From Ceratopteris richardii (lineage: Eukaryota; Streptophyta; Polypodiopsida; Polypodiales; Pteridaceae): a stretch of 64,000 nucleotides of DNA. The position numbers and the translations under genes are program-made. The stretch covers positions 198,633,432 through 198,697,431 of the forward strand of contig CM035415.1 in NCBI GenBank assembly GCA_020310875.1, written 5' to 3'. The notes below the pieces were generated by a model that worked only from the letters and a program-made list of their open reading frames with translations, searched no databases and had not been told where the DNA came from. Shown here one piece after another: positions 55,971 through 64,000 of this stretch (the first letter of the stretch is position 1; the number at the start of each line of letters is the position of its first letter).

Positions 55971-56367
55971 CATCTTTTGCTACTTGAGTTGTGCACGGCT
56001 ACTTGGATTGTTTTATCCCTAGGGGGGATGACTATTGTCAGATTTACATGCTTTTTCTGACTCTAACTAGGCTGGTTGCTATGACATGTGTGTGTCTACA
56101 AATGGTTTTTGCTTCATGATTGGTAGCTCATGCATATCTTGGTTGAGCAAGAAGTAGCCTATTGTGGCCACTTCTAGTTGTGAGGTTGAGTATACAGCAG
56201 CTTTCATAGCGATCGTTCAATGTGTGTGGCTCAAATGCCTTATGCCTGATTTGGGTGTTGGTTAGTCTTCTACCACCACCATCTTCACTGATAGTTAGAG
56301 CACATTGGTAATTGCAAGGAATCATGTGTTCCATGCTCGTACTAAGAACATTGAGGTGCATTACCAT
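55971..56367 (+). pseudogene. Cop-B3 RNase H, interrupted
   Basis: Heavily decayed RNase H: a WLSKKQPIVATSSCEVEY-like stretch near 56140-56190, then an IFTDS-like segment near 56285 and FHARTKNIEVHYH at 56330-56367, where Cop-H inserts. Reading needs several frame changes and contains stops. Confidence 0.75.
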
Positions 56368-57631
56368 TGTGAAGAGATGGATAGGTATGTGCTTGAAGAT
56401 GAAGAGGTGTTGCAAAATCCTTGATCTACACCAGCCAAATGAACTCCAAGAGTATATGGTGGGACCTTTTAGATTGCCAATGGATGTATTAGACACCCTA
56501 TGTACCTTGGAAGATCATTCTCAAAAAGATAGATCAAAACAGATAAGTTGGAGTTAGCTCAGAGATGAAGAACTTGCTATTTTGGTTCATACACCTCTCT
56601 AGTGTTTTGCATATTTCTCTGAGCACAACAGAAGTTAGCTTAATTCCTTTTGGGTAAGTCTAGCTAACTTAAAGAGCTAACTTTAAAGAGTAATCTCATG
56701 AAAAATAATGAACCACACACTGAGAATGATGTTTAACAACTGATGACATCATCCTGATTTTCACGGGCTGCTATAGTAATGCGACCAATGAGCAGAAAAA
56801 TAAACATAACTCAAGATTTAAGAATCCAAGGATTATGAAAATTTGTATCCTTATACTAGGTACTATGCTGAATCCAAAAAGCTTTAAATCATTGAATTTG
56901 AGTAAGTACACACTGAGAAACAGCTCTAACAAGATGAGTAAAAAAGTCGGGTACCTGACAGAGAAGTGAAAATGATCAGATAGGGTTGACTTCAACTGAA
57001 CATAGCTGAATATTTCAACACCCAAATGAAATGGAAATTTGTGACCATATAGTAGACATATAGAGCTAACTTTACCAAGTTAAATCACTGAAAATGATGC
57101 ACCAAGCTCAGAGAAACCATCTCTGCAATCTCATTGAGAAAACTGAGAGATATGGCAGTGAGTAGTACACTTCACAAGAACATGGAAATATAAATTCAAA
57201 TGATCATGAAAATGAAAGTATATTGCTTTTACAATACAATGGACTTACTGATACATATGTGTGCCTTCGAATCACACCTTAATATGGCATAAAGCTCAGC
57301 TCTTGGAGGTCTTCACATAACCACGACTAAGACTACCATGTATTTATAGTTTATCTTGGGAGGCTAACTTCCCTCAATCACTCTCCAATCAATTGGTGAT
57401 TGATTTGATTCTCTATCTACCACAAATCACGAATTTGTGGCTCCTTTTTCCCTTTTTGATCAAGTGGACTCAACCACTTAAGATTCTTTCACTTTTACAT
57501 TAAGTAAAGTCTTCAAGAGTTACAAGAGGTAGTTCACAAGTGAACTTTGCATAGTCTTCATTTTAAAGATTCTTCTATGAATTTGTGGGACTCAAGCCAA
57601 TACTTAGGCTTGTCATAGATTTGCTCCAACA
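56368..57631 (-). repeat. Cop-H 3' LTR
   Basis: 1264 bp, TGTGAAGAGATGG...TGCTCCAACA. Minus-strand TATAAATA lies at 57341-57348. The right LTR's first nine bases match its start. Confidence 0.88.
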
Positions 57632-57645
57632 ACTCCCCCTCAAGC
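57632..57645 (-). other. Cop-H polypurine tract
   Basis: ACTCCCCCTCAAG on plus, AGGGGGAGT on the element strand, beside the LTR. Confidence 0.87.
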
Positions 57646-57663
57646 CAAGTATGCTTGAGGTCT

Positions 57664-58330
57664 TCAATCTTCCAAGATTACCTGCAAACCTATCATAGCC
57701 TTGAATTTGCAGAGCTTTGTACCATCCAATGCTTTGGTTAGAACATCTGCACATTGTTGATGAGTGGACACATACGGTATTTGAATGTCTTTGCTTAGAA
57801 CCTTCTCTCGTACATAGTGATAATGAACTTCAATATGTTTAGTCCTTGCATGAAAAAAGGGATTAGCAGCCAAATGAATAGAATTCATATTGTCACAAAA
57901 AATAGTTGGAGTTCCAAACTCCAATCCAAGATCTTTGAATAATGTCTTCATCCACATAGCTTCTGTGAGTAGCTATGGCAAGACCTCTATATTCAGCTTC
58001 AGTAGAAGAGAGCAACTGTGGGTTGCTTCTTGGATGACCATGAAATAAGCTTTGAACCTGCAAAGGTAAGATAACCTGCAGTGCTCCTTCTATCTTCCTT
58101 GGAGCAAGCCCAATCTGCATTAGAAAATAGATTCAAACCTAAATCATATACATAAGGATAATAAAGTCCTTCATTTATAGTTCCTTTGAGATACTTGAGA
58201 ATCCTTTTGGAATTATCCATATGTGGTTTCGTTGGTGTGTGCATAAATTGACTTAGCACACTCACACTAACATATATCTACTCTTGTCAATGTGGCATAG
58301 TTGAGACTACCCACTAGACTTTGATATGAT
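57664..58330 (-). pseudogene. Cop-H RNase H
   Basis: MSVLSQFMHTPTKPHMDNSK, RILKYLKGTINEGLYY, LFSNADWACSKEDRRSTAGY (first catalytic Asp replaced by Asn in SNADW), ISWSSKKQPTVAL, then a one-base shift into SSTEAEYRGLA and a second into WMKTLFKDLGLEF, FCDNMNSIHLAANPFFHART and HYHYVREKV. Two frameshifts near 57960 and 58010 disable it. Confidence 0.87.
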
Positions 58331-59381
58331 GTGATGTCCTCTATGAGTTCACCTTCATGTGAGCTCAATTTGTGATTGACCTCCATTGGAGTACCTGCAA
58401 TCTTACAATCTTGCATCTTGAATTTTGCCAGCATGTCCTTAATGTACTTTCTTTGAGTGAGAAACAAACCATGATCTTGTAGACAACTTCCAAGCTTAGG
58501 AAGTAGGTAAGTGAACCCAAATCACTTATCTTGAACTCTTCTCTCATCTGATCTGTGATCTTCTTCATACCATCTACATCATTTCCTGTCAATATAATAT
58601 CATCTACATATACACATAGGTAGATAATCTCAAAATTACTCTTTCTAATCAAGAGTGAATGATCTGCCTTGCTTGGTTGGAAGCCTTTGTCCTGCAAGAA
58701 TGAAACAAGCCTGAAATTCCAAGCTCTTGGGGCTTGCTTGAGACCATTCAATGATTTGTTAAGTTTACACACATAATCAAGATAAACTTGATTCTCAAAA
58801 CCAAGTGGTTGTGCCATATATACCTCTTCTGTTATCCAACCATTCAAGAATGCATTCTTTACATCTAGTTGAAGTATCTTCCAATTCTTGGAAGAGGCAA
58901 TACTAAGCAAAACCCTAATAGTAGGCATCTTTGCCACAGGAGAGAAGGTCTCCTCATAATCAATTCCCTGAGTTTGTGCAAAGCCTTTTGCTACAAGCCT
59001 TGCCTTATACATGTTAATGGAACCATAGGAATTCTTCTTGCGTTTATAGACCCATCTTGAGCCTATTACCTTCATGGGTGAAGTCTTGGGCACCAAATCC
59101 CAAGTGTTGTTTTCCTCAAGTGCTTCAATCTCTTCCTTCATTGCATGCTTCCATTCGGATTTTGCTTTGGCCTCTTCAAAGGATAATGGCTCCTCTTGAT
59201 TTATGTTCTGTGCTATGTAGATAGAATGTTTAGTTACTAATGAGGTGTCAAACCCATACCTTTCTGGTTTTTTATTTTCCCTCATAGATCTTCTTAGGCC
59301 ATGATGTGATGATTCTGCCTCATGTCCAAGCTCCTGCAATTTTGCTTTACCTTTAGACTTCCATGGTTTCATCTTTTCCAT
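58331..59381 (-). pseudogene. Cop-H reverse transcriptase
   Basis: A long open stretch from 59381: a linker with LRRSMRENKKPERYGFDTSL, WKHAMKEEIEALEENNTWDL, GSRWVYKRKKNSYGSINMYK, ARLVAKGFAQTQGIDYEETF, LDVKNAFLNG, LKQAPRAWNFRLVSFLQDKG and the catalytic CVYVDDIILTGNDVD. Near 58500 a deletion and frame change disrupt SDLGSLTYFLSLEV, which then continues as FLTQRKYIKDMLAKFKMQDC. RT active-site residues are intact; frameshifted C-terminus. Confidence 0.88.
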
Positions 59382-59402
59382 GTGAGATTCATCATCATCC
59401 TC

Positions 59403-60830
59403 TTAGGTGTCTTGTTCTTCAATCTTCGGTTGTTCTCTACCAAGCTTTGGAAAGTCTTCTTCAAGATCATATGGTAAATTGACCTTCTTGCATGAATCTT
59501 CATACCATGAATTGTTCTCATCAAAAACTACATCTCTTCTTACCAGGAATCCTTTGTTGGTAGGGTTGTATAACCTGTAGCCCTTTTGATTGTTGTCATA
59601 TCCAATAAATACACACCTTTCTGCCTTTGGATCCATCTTGCCTCTAACATGTGAAGGAACATGAGCAAAAGCAATACATCCAAAAATTTTACAATGATCT
59701 AAGCTTGGTCTTCTTCCATTCCAAGCCTCATATGGAGTCATCCCATCAAGGGATTTTGAAGGCAACCTGTTAATCAAGTAAAAGGCTGTAGATACAGCCT
59801 CAGCCCATAGATAATTAGGTAAATGCTTTTCATTTAACATGGACCTTGTAGCTTGAACAATTGTCCTATTCCTCCTTTCTGCAACTCCATTTTGCTCAGG
59901 AGTGTACCTTGTAGTTACCTCTCTTTTGATTCCTCTTTCTTGAAGAAAAGAATCAAACTCATGGGAGAAGTATTCTCCCCCTCCATCTAACCTTAGCCTT
60001 TTTAGTGATTTACCTATTTGATTCTCCACAAGAGCCAAATATCTTTTGAAACATGAAAAAACTTCATCTTTGTGTTTCATAAAGAATAGGATAGTCCATC
60101 TGCTGCAATCATCAATAAAGGAGACATAATACCTTGATCCAGATATTGAAGCTTCCTTGCTAGGTCCCCATACATCTGTATGAACCAACTCCAAGAGATC
60201 TCCATGCATATAACCTTTCTTCATGAATGGTAACCTGTGAGACTTTCCAAATCGACATGCACTACACTTATAAATCATATGTTGTTTTGACAAGTTAGGG
60301 AGTCCAAGTACACTTTGGTCCCTGCAAATTTGCTTTAATGACCTTTCACCAATATGTGCTAACCTTTTGTGCCATACTTCCAATTCTGTGAGTGTCTGAC
60401 TACCATAATTAAAGAGAGCAATGTTTCTAGTGTCTTGTAATTCAAATGTGAACAATCTACCTGTCTTTTCAACTTTTGCAATTCTTCTGAATCCGTGACT
60501 TGGATCTTCAACAAATGCTCCTGCTTTTGTGAACCTGACTTGCAACCCTTTCTCTACTATCTGCCCAACACTTATCAAATTCTTTGTAATGGTAGGGACA
60601 TAGAGTACCTTACTAAGTAGGTTGATGTTTCCATCAAGTGCTTTGACACTGCCTATTTTCTCCACAAGATGTCTTGTATCATCTCCTATTTGTACCTCAT
60701 TCTTATTCCTTGGCTCTTCTAAATCTGATAGGAGTGCCACATTTCCTGCCACATGATTTGAAGAACCTAAATCTATGTAGAAAACATGCTCATCAAATTT
60801 ACCTCGTGGCATAACCATGTTCATGATCAA
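59403..60830 (-). pseudogene. Cop-H protease and integrase
   Basis: 475 open codons: protease FYIDLGSSNHVAGNVALLSD, where the active-site DSG is DLG, then VLYVPTITKNLISVGQIVEK. Zinc region VWHKRLAHIGERSLKQ and CSACRFGKSH. Integrase LVHTDVWGPSKEASISGSRY, LRLDGGGEYFSHEFDSFLQE (second Asp kept, Ser replaced by Leu before it), TPEQNGVAERRNRTIVQ (Glu) and WAEAVSTAFYLINRLPSKSL. It ends with LVRRDVVFDENNSWYED. The integrase looks near intact; the protease motif is altered. Confidence 0.9.
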
Positions 60831-61525
60831 TAATGAATCCTCTTTGTTTGAGTCTTTTGTGTAGTTATTGTAGTCTCTCCTTTCTTTCTAGCCTCCTTGA
60901 TAGTTTGAATGATTGTAGTCATTGTAGCTGCCATGATAATTGTTGAACCTTCCTCTTGAGTAGCCATAACTTCCTCTATTGTATCCTCTACCTCTTTGAT
61001 TCTTGGAATTCCTAAAGCAATTTTCAGTTGACCTGCCTTACAATTTGCTTCCCACTTGTCATCTGCCTTCAAGCCATTGATGACTTGCCTTACAATTTGC
61101 TCTTCATCTATTACCTCTCCAATGCTTCCCAACTGATCTGCTATGTCCTTGAGCTTTGTGACAAAATCAGTCACATTTTGTTTGGGAGCCTTCTTGAGAG
61201 TTATGAAATCCAGCCATAGTTGATGCTTTCTAGCTTTGGTACTTGAAGAGAAGAAGGCTTCAAGTGCATCCCACACTTCCTGAGATGTCTTACAACTTCT
61301 AATGTGAGGCAACAAAAAATCTGAGATAGAGTTGAGGAGATAAGACCTTGCAAGTGCATCCTTGGAGCACCATGTGCTCAATCTTTCTTGTTCTCCTTGT
61401 ATTGATTGACTTTTGTTCGTGAAACTTGGCATAACTTCATCTCCAGCCACATAACCATATAAACTTCTACCTTGGAGATAAGCTTCCATTCTTAATGACC
61501 AAGCTGAGTAATTACCTCTATCCAT
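60831..61525 (-). pseudogene. Cop-H gag with internal deletion
   Basis: ATG at 61525 (MDRGNYSAWSLRMEAYLQGR) only about 45 bases from the primer site. Capsid continues through LPHIRSCKTSQEVWDALEAF, KARKHQLWLDFITLKKAP and EEQIVRQVINGLKADDKWEA. At about 61050 it jumps to the knuckle end (NCFRNSKNQRGRGYNRG, other frame) and the Gly/Tyr/Asn-rich tail. Compared with Cop-D about 70 residues and most of the zinc knuckle are lost. A 20-base segment at 61030-61049 repeats 61082-61101. Confidence 0.87.
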
Positions 61526-61570
61526 TTTTTCAACTAATGAAGGAAATCCATCTGCAATGTTGTCCAACCT

Positions 61571-61583
61571 TGCTCTGATACCA
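61571..61583 (-). other. Cop-H primer binding site (tRNA-iMet)
   Basis: Minus strand TGGTATCAGAGCA next to the LTR remnant. Confidence 0.92.
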
Positions 61584-61588
61584 CTGTG

Positions 61589-61593
61589 AAGAG
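61589..61593. repeat. Probable Cop-J target duplication, left (AAGAG)
   Basis: The five bases of Cop-H LTR before Cop-J. The matching copy should lie past the window end. Confidence 0.6.
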
Positions 61594-61793
61594 TGTTAAA
61601 AGTCAAGTTTCAAGCTACAAATTCATGGGGAATATTTTATGGACATGTGGAGCAATCAAAGGAAGCCAAAAACCACGAGATTCCATCAAGAAAAGTCACT
61701 CAACCACTCCCCAAGTCATCTCAACTAAGTCCTCCAAGTTAGGAGGCTGATTTGGAAAGGTAGTTCCTAGATTTTAGGGGCACACTTCTCACT

Positions 61794-61803
61794 ATAAAAG
61801 GAG
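61794..61803 (+). promoter_or_regulatory. Cop-J LTR TATA box
   Basis: CTATAAAAGG, 200 bp into the LTR and upstream of the triplicated region. Confidence 0.6.
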
Positions 61804-61984
61804 CATGTATCCCGACTTCTTTCGGCTCATCTTCGTGGAGTTTTAGCTCATGTAAAGTGAGCCCTAAGTGCTGGAGTTGTGATAAGCAAGCCCCTTGCTT
61901 AAGCTAGCCCCTTGCTTGCTTGTTTGTTTTCTTTTAGTAGGCATATCTATGTGTGTGCGCAGGCAGTGTTGCAACTCTCTACCC

Positions 61985-62550
61985 CTGCGTTGTTAGCATT
62001 GGTTCTCCCTCATATTGTATCCATTTGATGTAATTCTTATCTCATTGGATAGCTATTAGATTCTATGTTATGATCACAAAGTCTCTAGATCATTCTTTGA
62101 GTAATCTGAGAGCAACATTCATTTTAGTGAAGTTGTGTGATTGATATCTCTCTTGGTGTGTAGGCTCTGTTGGAAATATTTTGCTCTCTGTTGTAAGGGC
62201 TGGTTCTCCTTCTCTATGTATCCATTTGCTATGATTTTGGTGTCATTGGGTAGCTATTACAGGCCTCTAAAGTTGACGCAAGTTTGAGATTCATTCTCTG
62301 TATAATCTCTGAGAAACGCTTGTTGGAGTGAAGTGAGGTATCTGCTTGACTGGCAGTTGTGAGCATTCAACTACCTCATGTTGTAGACATTGTTTCTCCT
62401 TGTGTAAGCATCCATTTGAAGTGCAATTTGTTTTGTTGGAAAGCTCTTGTTGTCTACTACAGGTCTACAAAAGCTCACTAGAGTTCTCTGCATAAGATCT
62501 GAGTAAGAGCATTTTTGGTGTGCAGAGGTCAAAGAAGGATACCTGTGGAG
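61985..62550 (+). repeat. Three diverged tandem repeats within the Cop-J LTR
   Basis: Units of about 190-200 bp starting near GGTTCTCC at 62001, GGTTCTCC at 62202 and GTTTCTCC at 62392. Each has ATCCATTTG shortly after, a GATAGCTATTA or GGTAGCTATTACAGG type block, and a TCTGAG-type block later. Confidence 0.75.
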
Positions 62551-62600
62551 GTCATTCACGCTTCGTCGTTGCTTAGGGGTTGAGATACTTCCCCCATCAG

Positions 62601-62612
62601 TGGTATCAGAGC
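62601..62612 (+). other. Cop-J primer binding site (tRNA-iMet)
   Basis: TGGTATCAGAGC one base after the LTR. Confidence 0.95.
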
Positions 62613-62860
62613 ATTTGGGCATCTTGGAGGTATCACATACAAGCAAGAAGACCTCTTGGAGTTGGTGGTTGAAGATTTGCATCAACAAAAGCTTCTTGGA
62701 GGTAGCTCACATCAAGGGGGAGCTATTCTACTCAAATTTTCAAGAGCACAAGGTGTCCATCTAAGGAAAGCTTTGGATTGAGGTAACCTCAGAGCCTCAT
62801 TTTCATTTTACACACATTGGAGCATTAGCCAAGGGCTAGGTCAAGTATCAAAGACTAGAT

Positions 62861-64000
62861 ATGGGAGACTTCAACACTCAAATTGAAAAGCTAGACAAAG
62901 GTAACTATCAACCATGGAGATTTAGGGTCTCCAACTATCTTATGGGCAAGGGCCTTTGGGGGTTGATTAGTGGAAGTGAACCAAGACCTAGGTTGGATGA
63001 GAATCCAACCAATGACCAGAGAAGGGCCTTTAGGGAATGGAATGAAAGAGACAAGAGGGTTATCTTTATTCTTTCCCAACACATTAGCAATAGCATGATC
63101 GGCCATATCCAAGACTTGGATTCAAGCATGAAGGTATGGGAGACACTTGAAAGGCTTTATTCAACAAGCACCAAAGCAAGGAAGATCCAACTCAAGAATG
63201 AGCTCAGCAACCTTAGGAAGAGCTCAGGGAGTAGCATAAATGAATACATACTTAAGGTCAAGGAGTTATCAGATGCATTGGGATCCATTGGAAGCCACAT
63301 AGACGATGACAATCTTGTGGCTTATACTCTCAATGGTTTGAGAGATGATGAGAAGTGGAAACCCTTTACCACTTCAGTTTATGTAAGGGATAATCTTCCC
63401 GATTTTGAGCAATTGGTTGCTCTCATGGTCACCAAAGAAATGAACATAGGTGGAAGTTCAACTAAAAGCAAGGATGCACAAGTTTTCTATGCAGGTAATC
63501 AAAGGGGCAAAGGAAGACGAGGACAAGGAAGGGGCAAAGGAAGGTTTGGAGGAAGGCAAGGCCACTCAAGCAATCAAGGACATGACCAAGGCACCTCATC
63601 ACAAAGAGGGAGAGGAAGAACAAGAGGAAGAGGAGGACGACATCAACAAAACAGGAATCAAGATGAAGGATGTTACATATGTGGCAAGTTTGGCCACTAT
63701 GCTAGATATTGCTACCAAGGAGGAAACCAAAGGAGCTATAATCAAGGTTCTTCATACAAAGGCCAAGGTAATTATGCTTCTACAAGTTCAGAAAATGACA
63801 ATCTCTTGATGATGCACATGAATGGGAATTCAAGAAAAGTAGATAACACTTGGTATATTGATAGTGGATGTAGCAACCATATGAGTTGCAATGCTTCTTG
63901 GTTTACTAATCTACATGTTCCCAAAGGTAAAGGACATGTAGAAACAGGTGATGATACAGCCCATGAGATCTCCCATGTTGGAGATGTAGCTTTGGATGAC
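62861..64000 (+). CDS. Cop-J gag-pol polyprotein, N-terminal part
   Basis: ATG at 62861 (MGDFNTQIEKLDKGNYQPWR). Gag capsid: RFRVSNYLMGKGLWGLISGS, VIFILSQHISNSMIGHIQDL, LERLYSTSTKARKIQLKNEL, IDDDNLVAYTLNGLRDDEKW. An Arg/Gly-rich stretch (about 63500-63650) leads to the knuckle CYICGKFGHYARYC. The protease begins with WYIDSGCSNHMSCNASWF, active-site DSG present, and the frame is open to the last base. No breaks were seen, so this may be a working polyprotein; the rest lies outside. Confidence 0.93.
   Translation, partial: MGDFNTQIEKLDKGNYQPWRFRVSNYLMGKGLWGLISGSEPRPRLDENPTNDQRRAFREWNERDKRVIFILSQHISNSMIGHIQDLDSSMKVWETLERLYSTSTKARKIQLKNELSNLRKSSGSSINEYILKVKELSDALGSIGSHIDDDNLVAYTLNGLRDDEKWKPFTTSVYVRDNLPDFEQLVALMVTKEMNIGGSSTKSKDAQVFYAGNQRGKGRRGQGRGKGRFGGRQGHSSNQGHDQGTSSQRGRGRTRGRGGRHQQNRNQDEGCYICGKFGHYARYCYQGGNQRSYNQGSSYKGQGNYASTSSENDNLLMMHMNGNSRKVDNTWYIDSGCSNHMSCNASWFTNLHVPKGKGHVETGDDTAHEISHVGDVALDD

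Larger units (their letters stand above)
54319..56367 (+). mobile_element. Cop-B3: integrase-to-RNase H part of a B-family copia
   Basis: Collinear with Cop-B2 from its position 45715 on, but it keeps the RT that Cop-B2 lost. It begins mid-integrase and is interrupted at 56367 by the Cop-H LTR, so its end and 3' LTR should lie beyond the window. It may be the other half of Cop-B1. Confidence 0.87.
56368..61593 (-). mobile_element. Cop-H: copia element, 5' LTR split by Cop-J
   Basis: Minus-strand copia with a complete left (3') LTR, polypurine tract, RNase H, RT, integrase, protease, gag and primer site. On the right only the first nine bases of its 5' LTR (TGTGAAGAG, 61585-61593) precede Cop-J. 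The left target copy would be ACCAT at 56363-56367. Related to Cop-D in coding. Gag carries an internal deletion and pol has a few breaks. Confidence 0.92.
61594..62599 (+). repeat. Cop-J 5' LTR
   Basis: TGTTAAAAGTC...CCCCCATCA, ended by the primer site. TATA box (CTATAAAAGG) at about 61794. Its second half contains three diverged repeats. Confidence 0.88.
61594..64000 (+). mobile_element. Cop-J: copia element, 5' part, continues past the window
   Basis: A 1006-bp 5' LTR, initiator-Met primer site, leader and an open gag-protease frame that runs off the window. No stop or shift is seen in about 380 codons, so it may be intact. It inserted nine bases into the 5' LTR of Cop-H. Confidence 0.93.

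Overview
This is plant nuclear DNA made almost entirely of LTR retrotransposons, nested inside one another and mostly decayed. I find no host gene, rRNA, tRNA or CRISPR array. Copia (Ty1) and gypsy (Ty3) elements both occur. Their primer sites match plant initiator-Met tRNA (copia) or the tRNA-Asp site typical of the plant Athila/Tat branch (gypsy). Deep nesting and slow removal of old copies suggest a large-genome land plant such as a gymnosperm or fern; the species cannot be told from this window. Element names (Gyp-1, Cop-A and so on) are my own labels.

Layout. 1-3486 (-) is Gyp-1, a decayed Athila-like element. It abuts Gyp-2, 3481-5866 (+), a fragment close to Gyp-C, in inverted orientation. 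5867-6990 is unrecognised. 6996-12395 (-) is Cop-A, complete with LTRs and the 5-bp target duplication ATCAT. 12396-12829 holds unknown sequence and a copia gag scrap (Cop-K). 12830-14978 (+) is the 5' half of Cop-B1. 14979-18200 (-) is the 5' end of Gyp-G. From 18201 comes the main nest: Cop-F (-; pieces at 18201-19920, 47059-47183 and 53820-54225) is split by Cop-B2 (+; 19921-21907 and 45236-47058). Cop-B2 is split by the giant Gyp-C (+; 21908-45235, TSD CATGC), and Gyp-C is split by the intact Cop-D (+; 23304-29794, TSD GGAAA). A second insertion into Cop-F is Gyp-E (-; 47184-53819), a non-coding element with identical LTRs. 54319-56367 (+) is Cop-B3, interrupted by Cop-H (-; 56368-61593). 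Cop-H is interrupted nine bases into its own LTR by Cop-J (+; 61594 to beyond the window).

LTR divergence that I counted by eye follows the nesting: Cop-B2 about 13%, Gyp-C about 3%, Cop-D 1 difference in 1044 bp. Cop-A is about 4-5% and Gyp-E about 0%.

The most unusual object is Gyp-C, about 16.8 kb after removing Cop-D. It has a leader full of near-palindromic 20-bp repeats, a gag with four zinc-knuckle-like motifs, two tandem integrase-type H2C2 zinc fingers, a second retropepsin-like domain after integrase with a WVPK-repeat tail, and a separate 1437-codon 3' ORF. That ORF has acidic, proline-rich and coiled-coil parts and ends inside the 3' LTR. Its premature stops are all TAG or TGA, as expected from deamination of methylated CAG and CGA codons.
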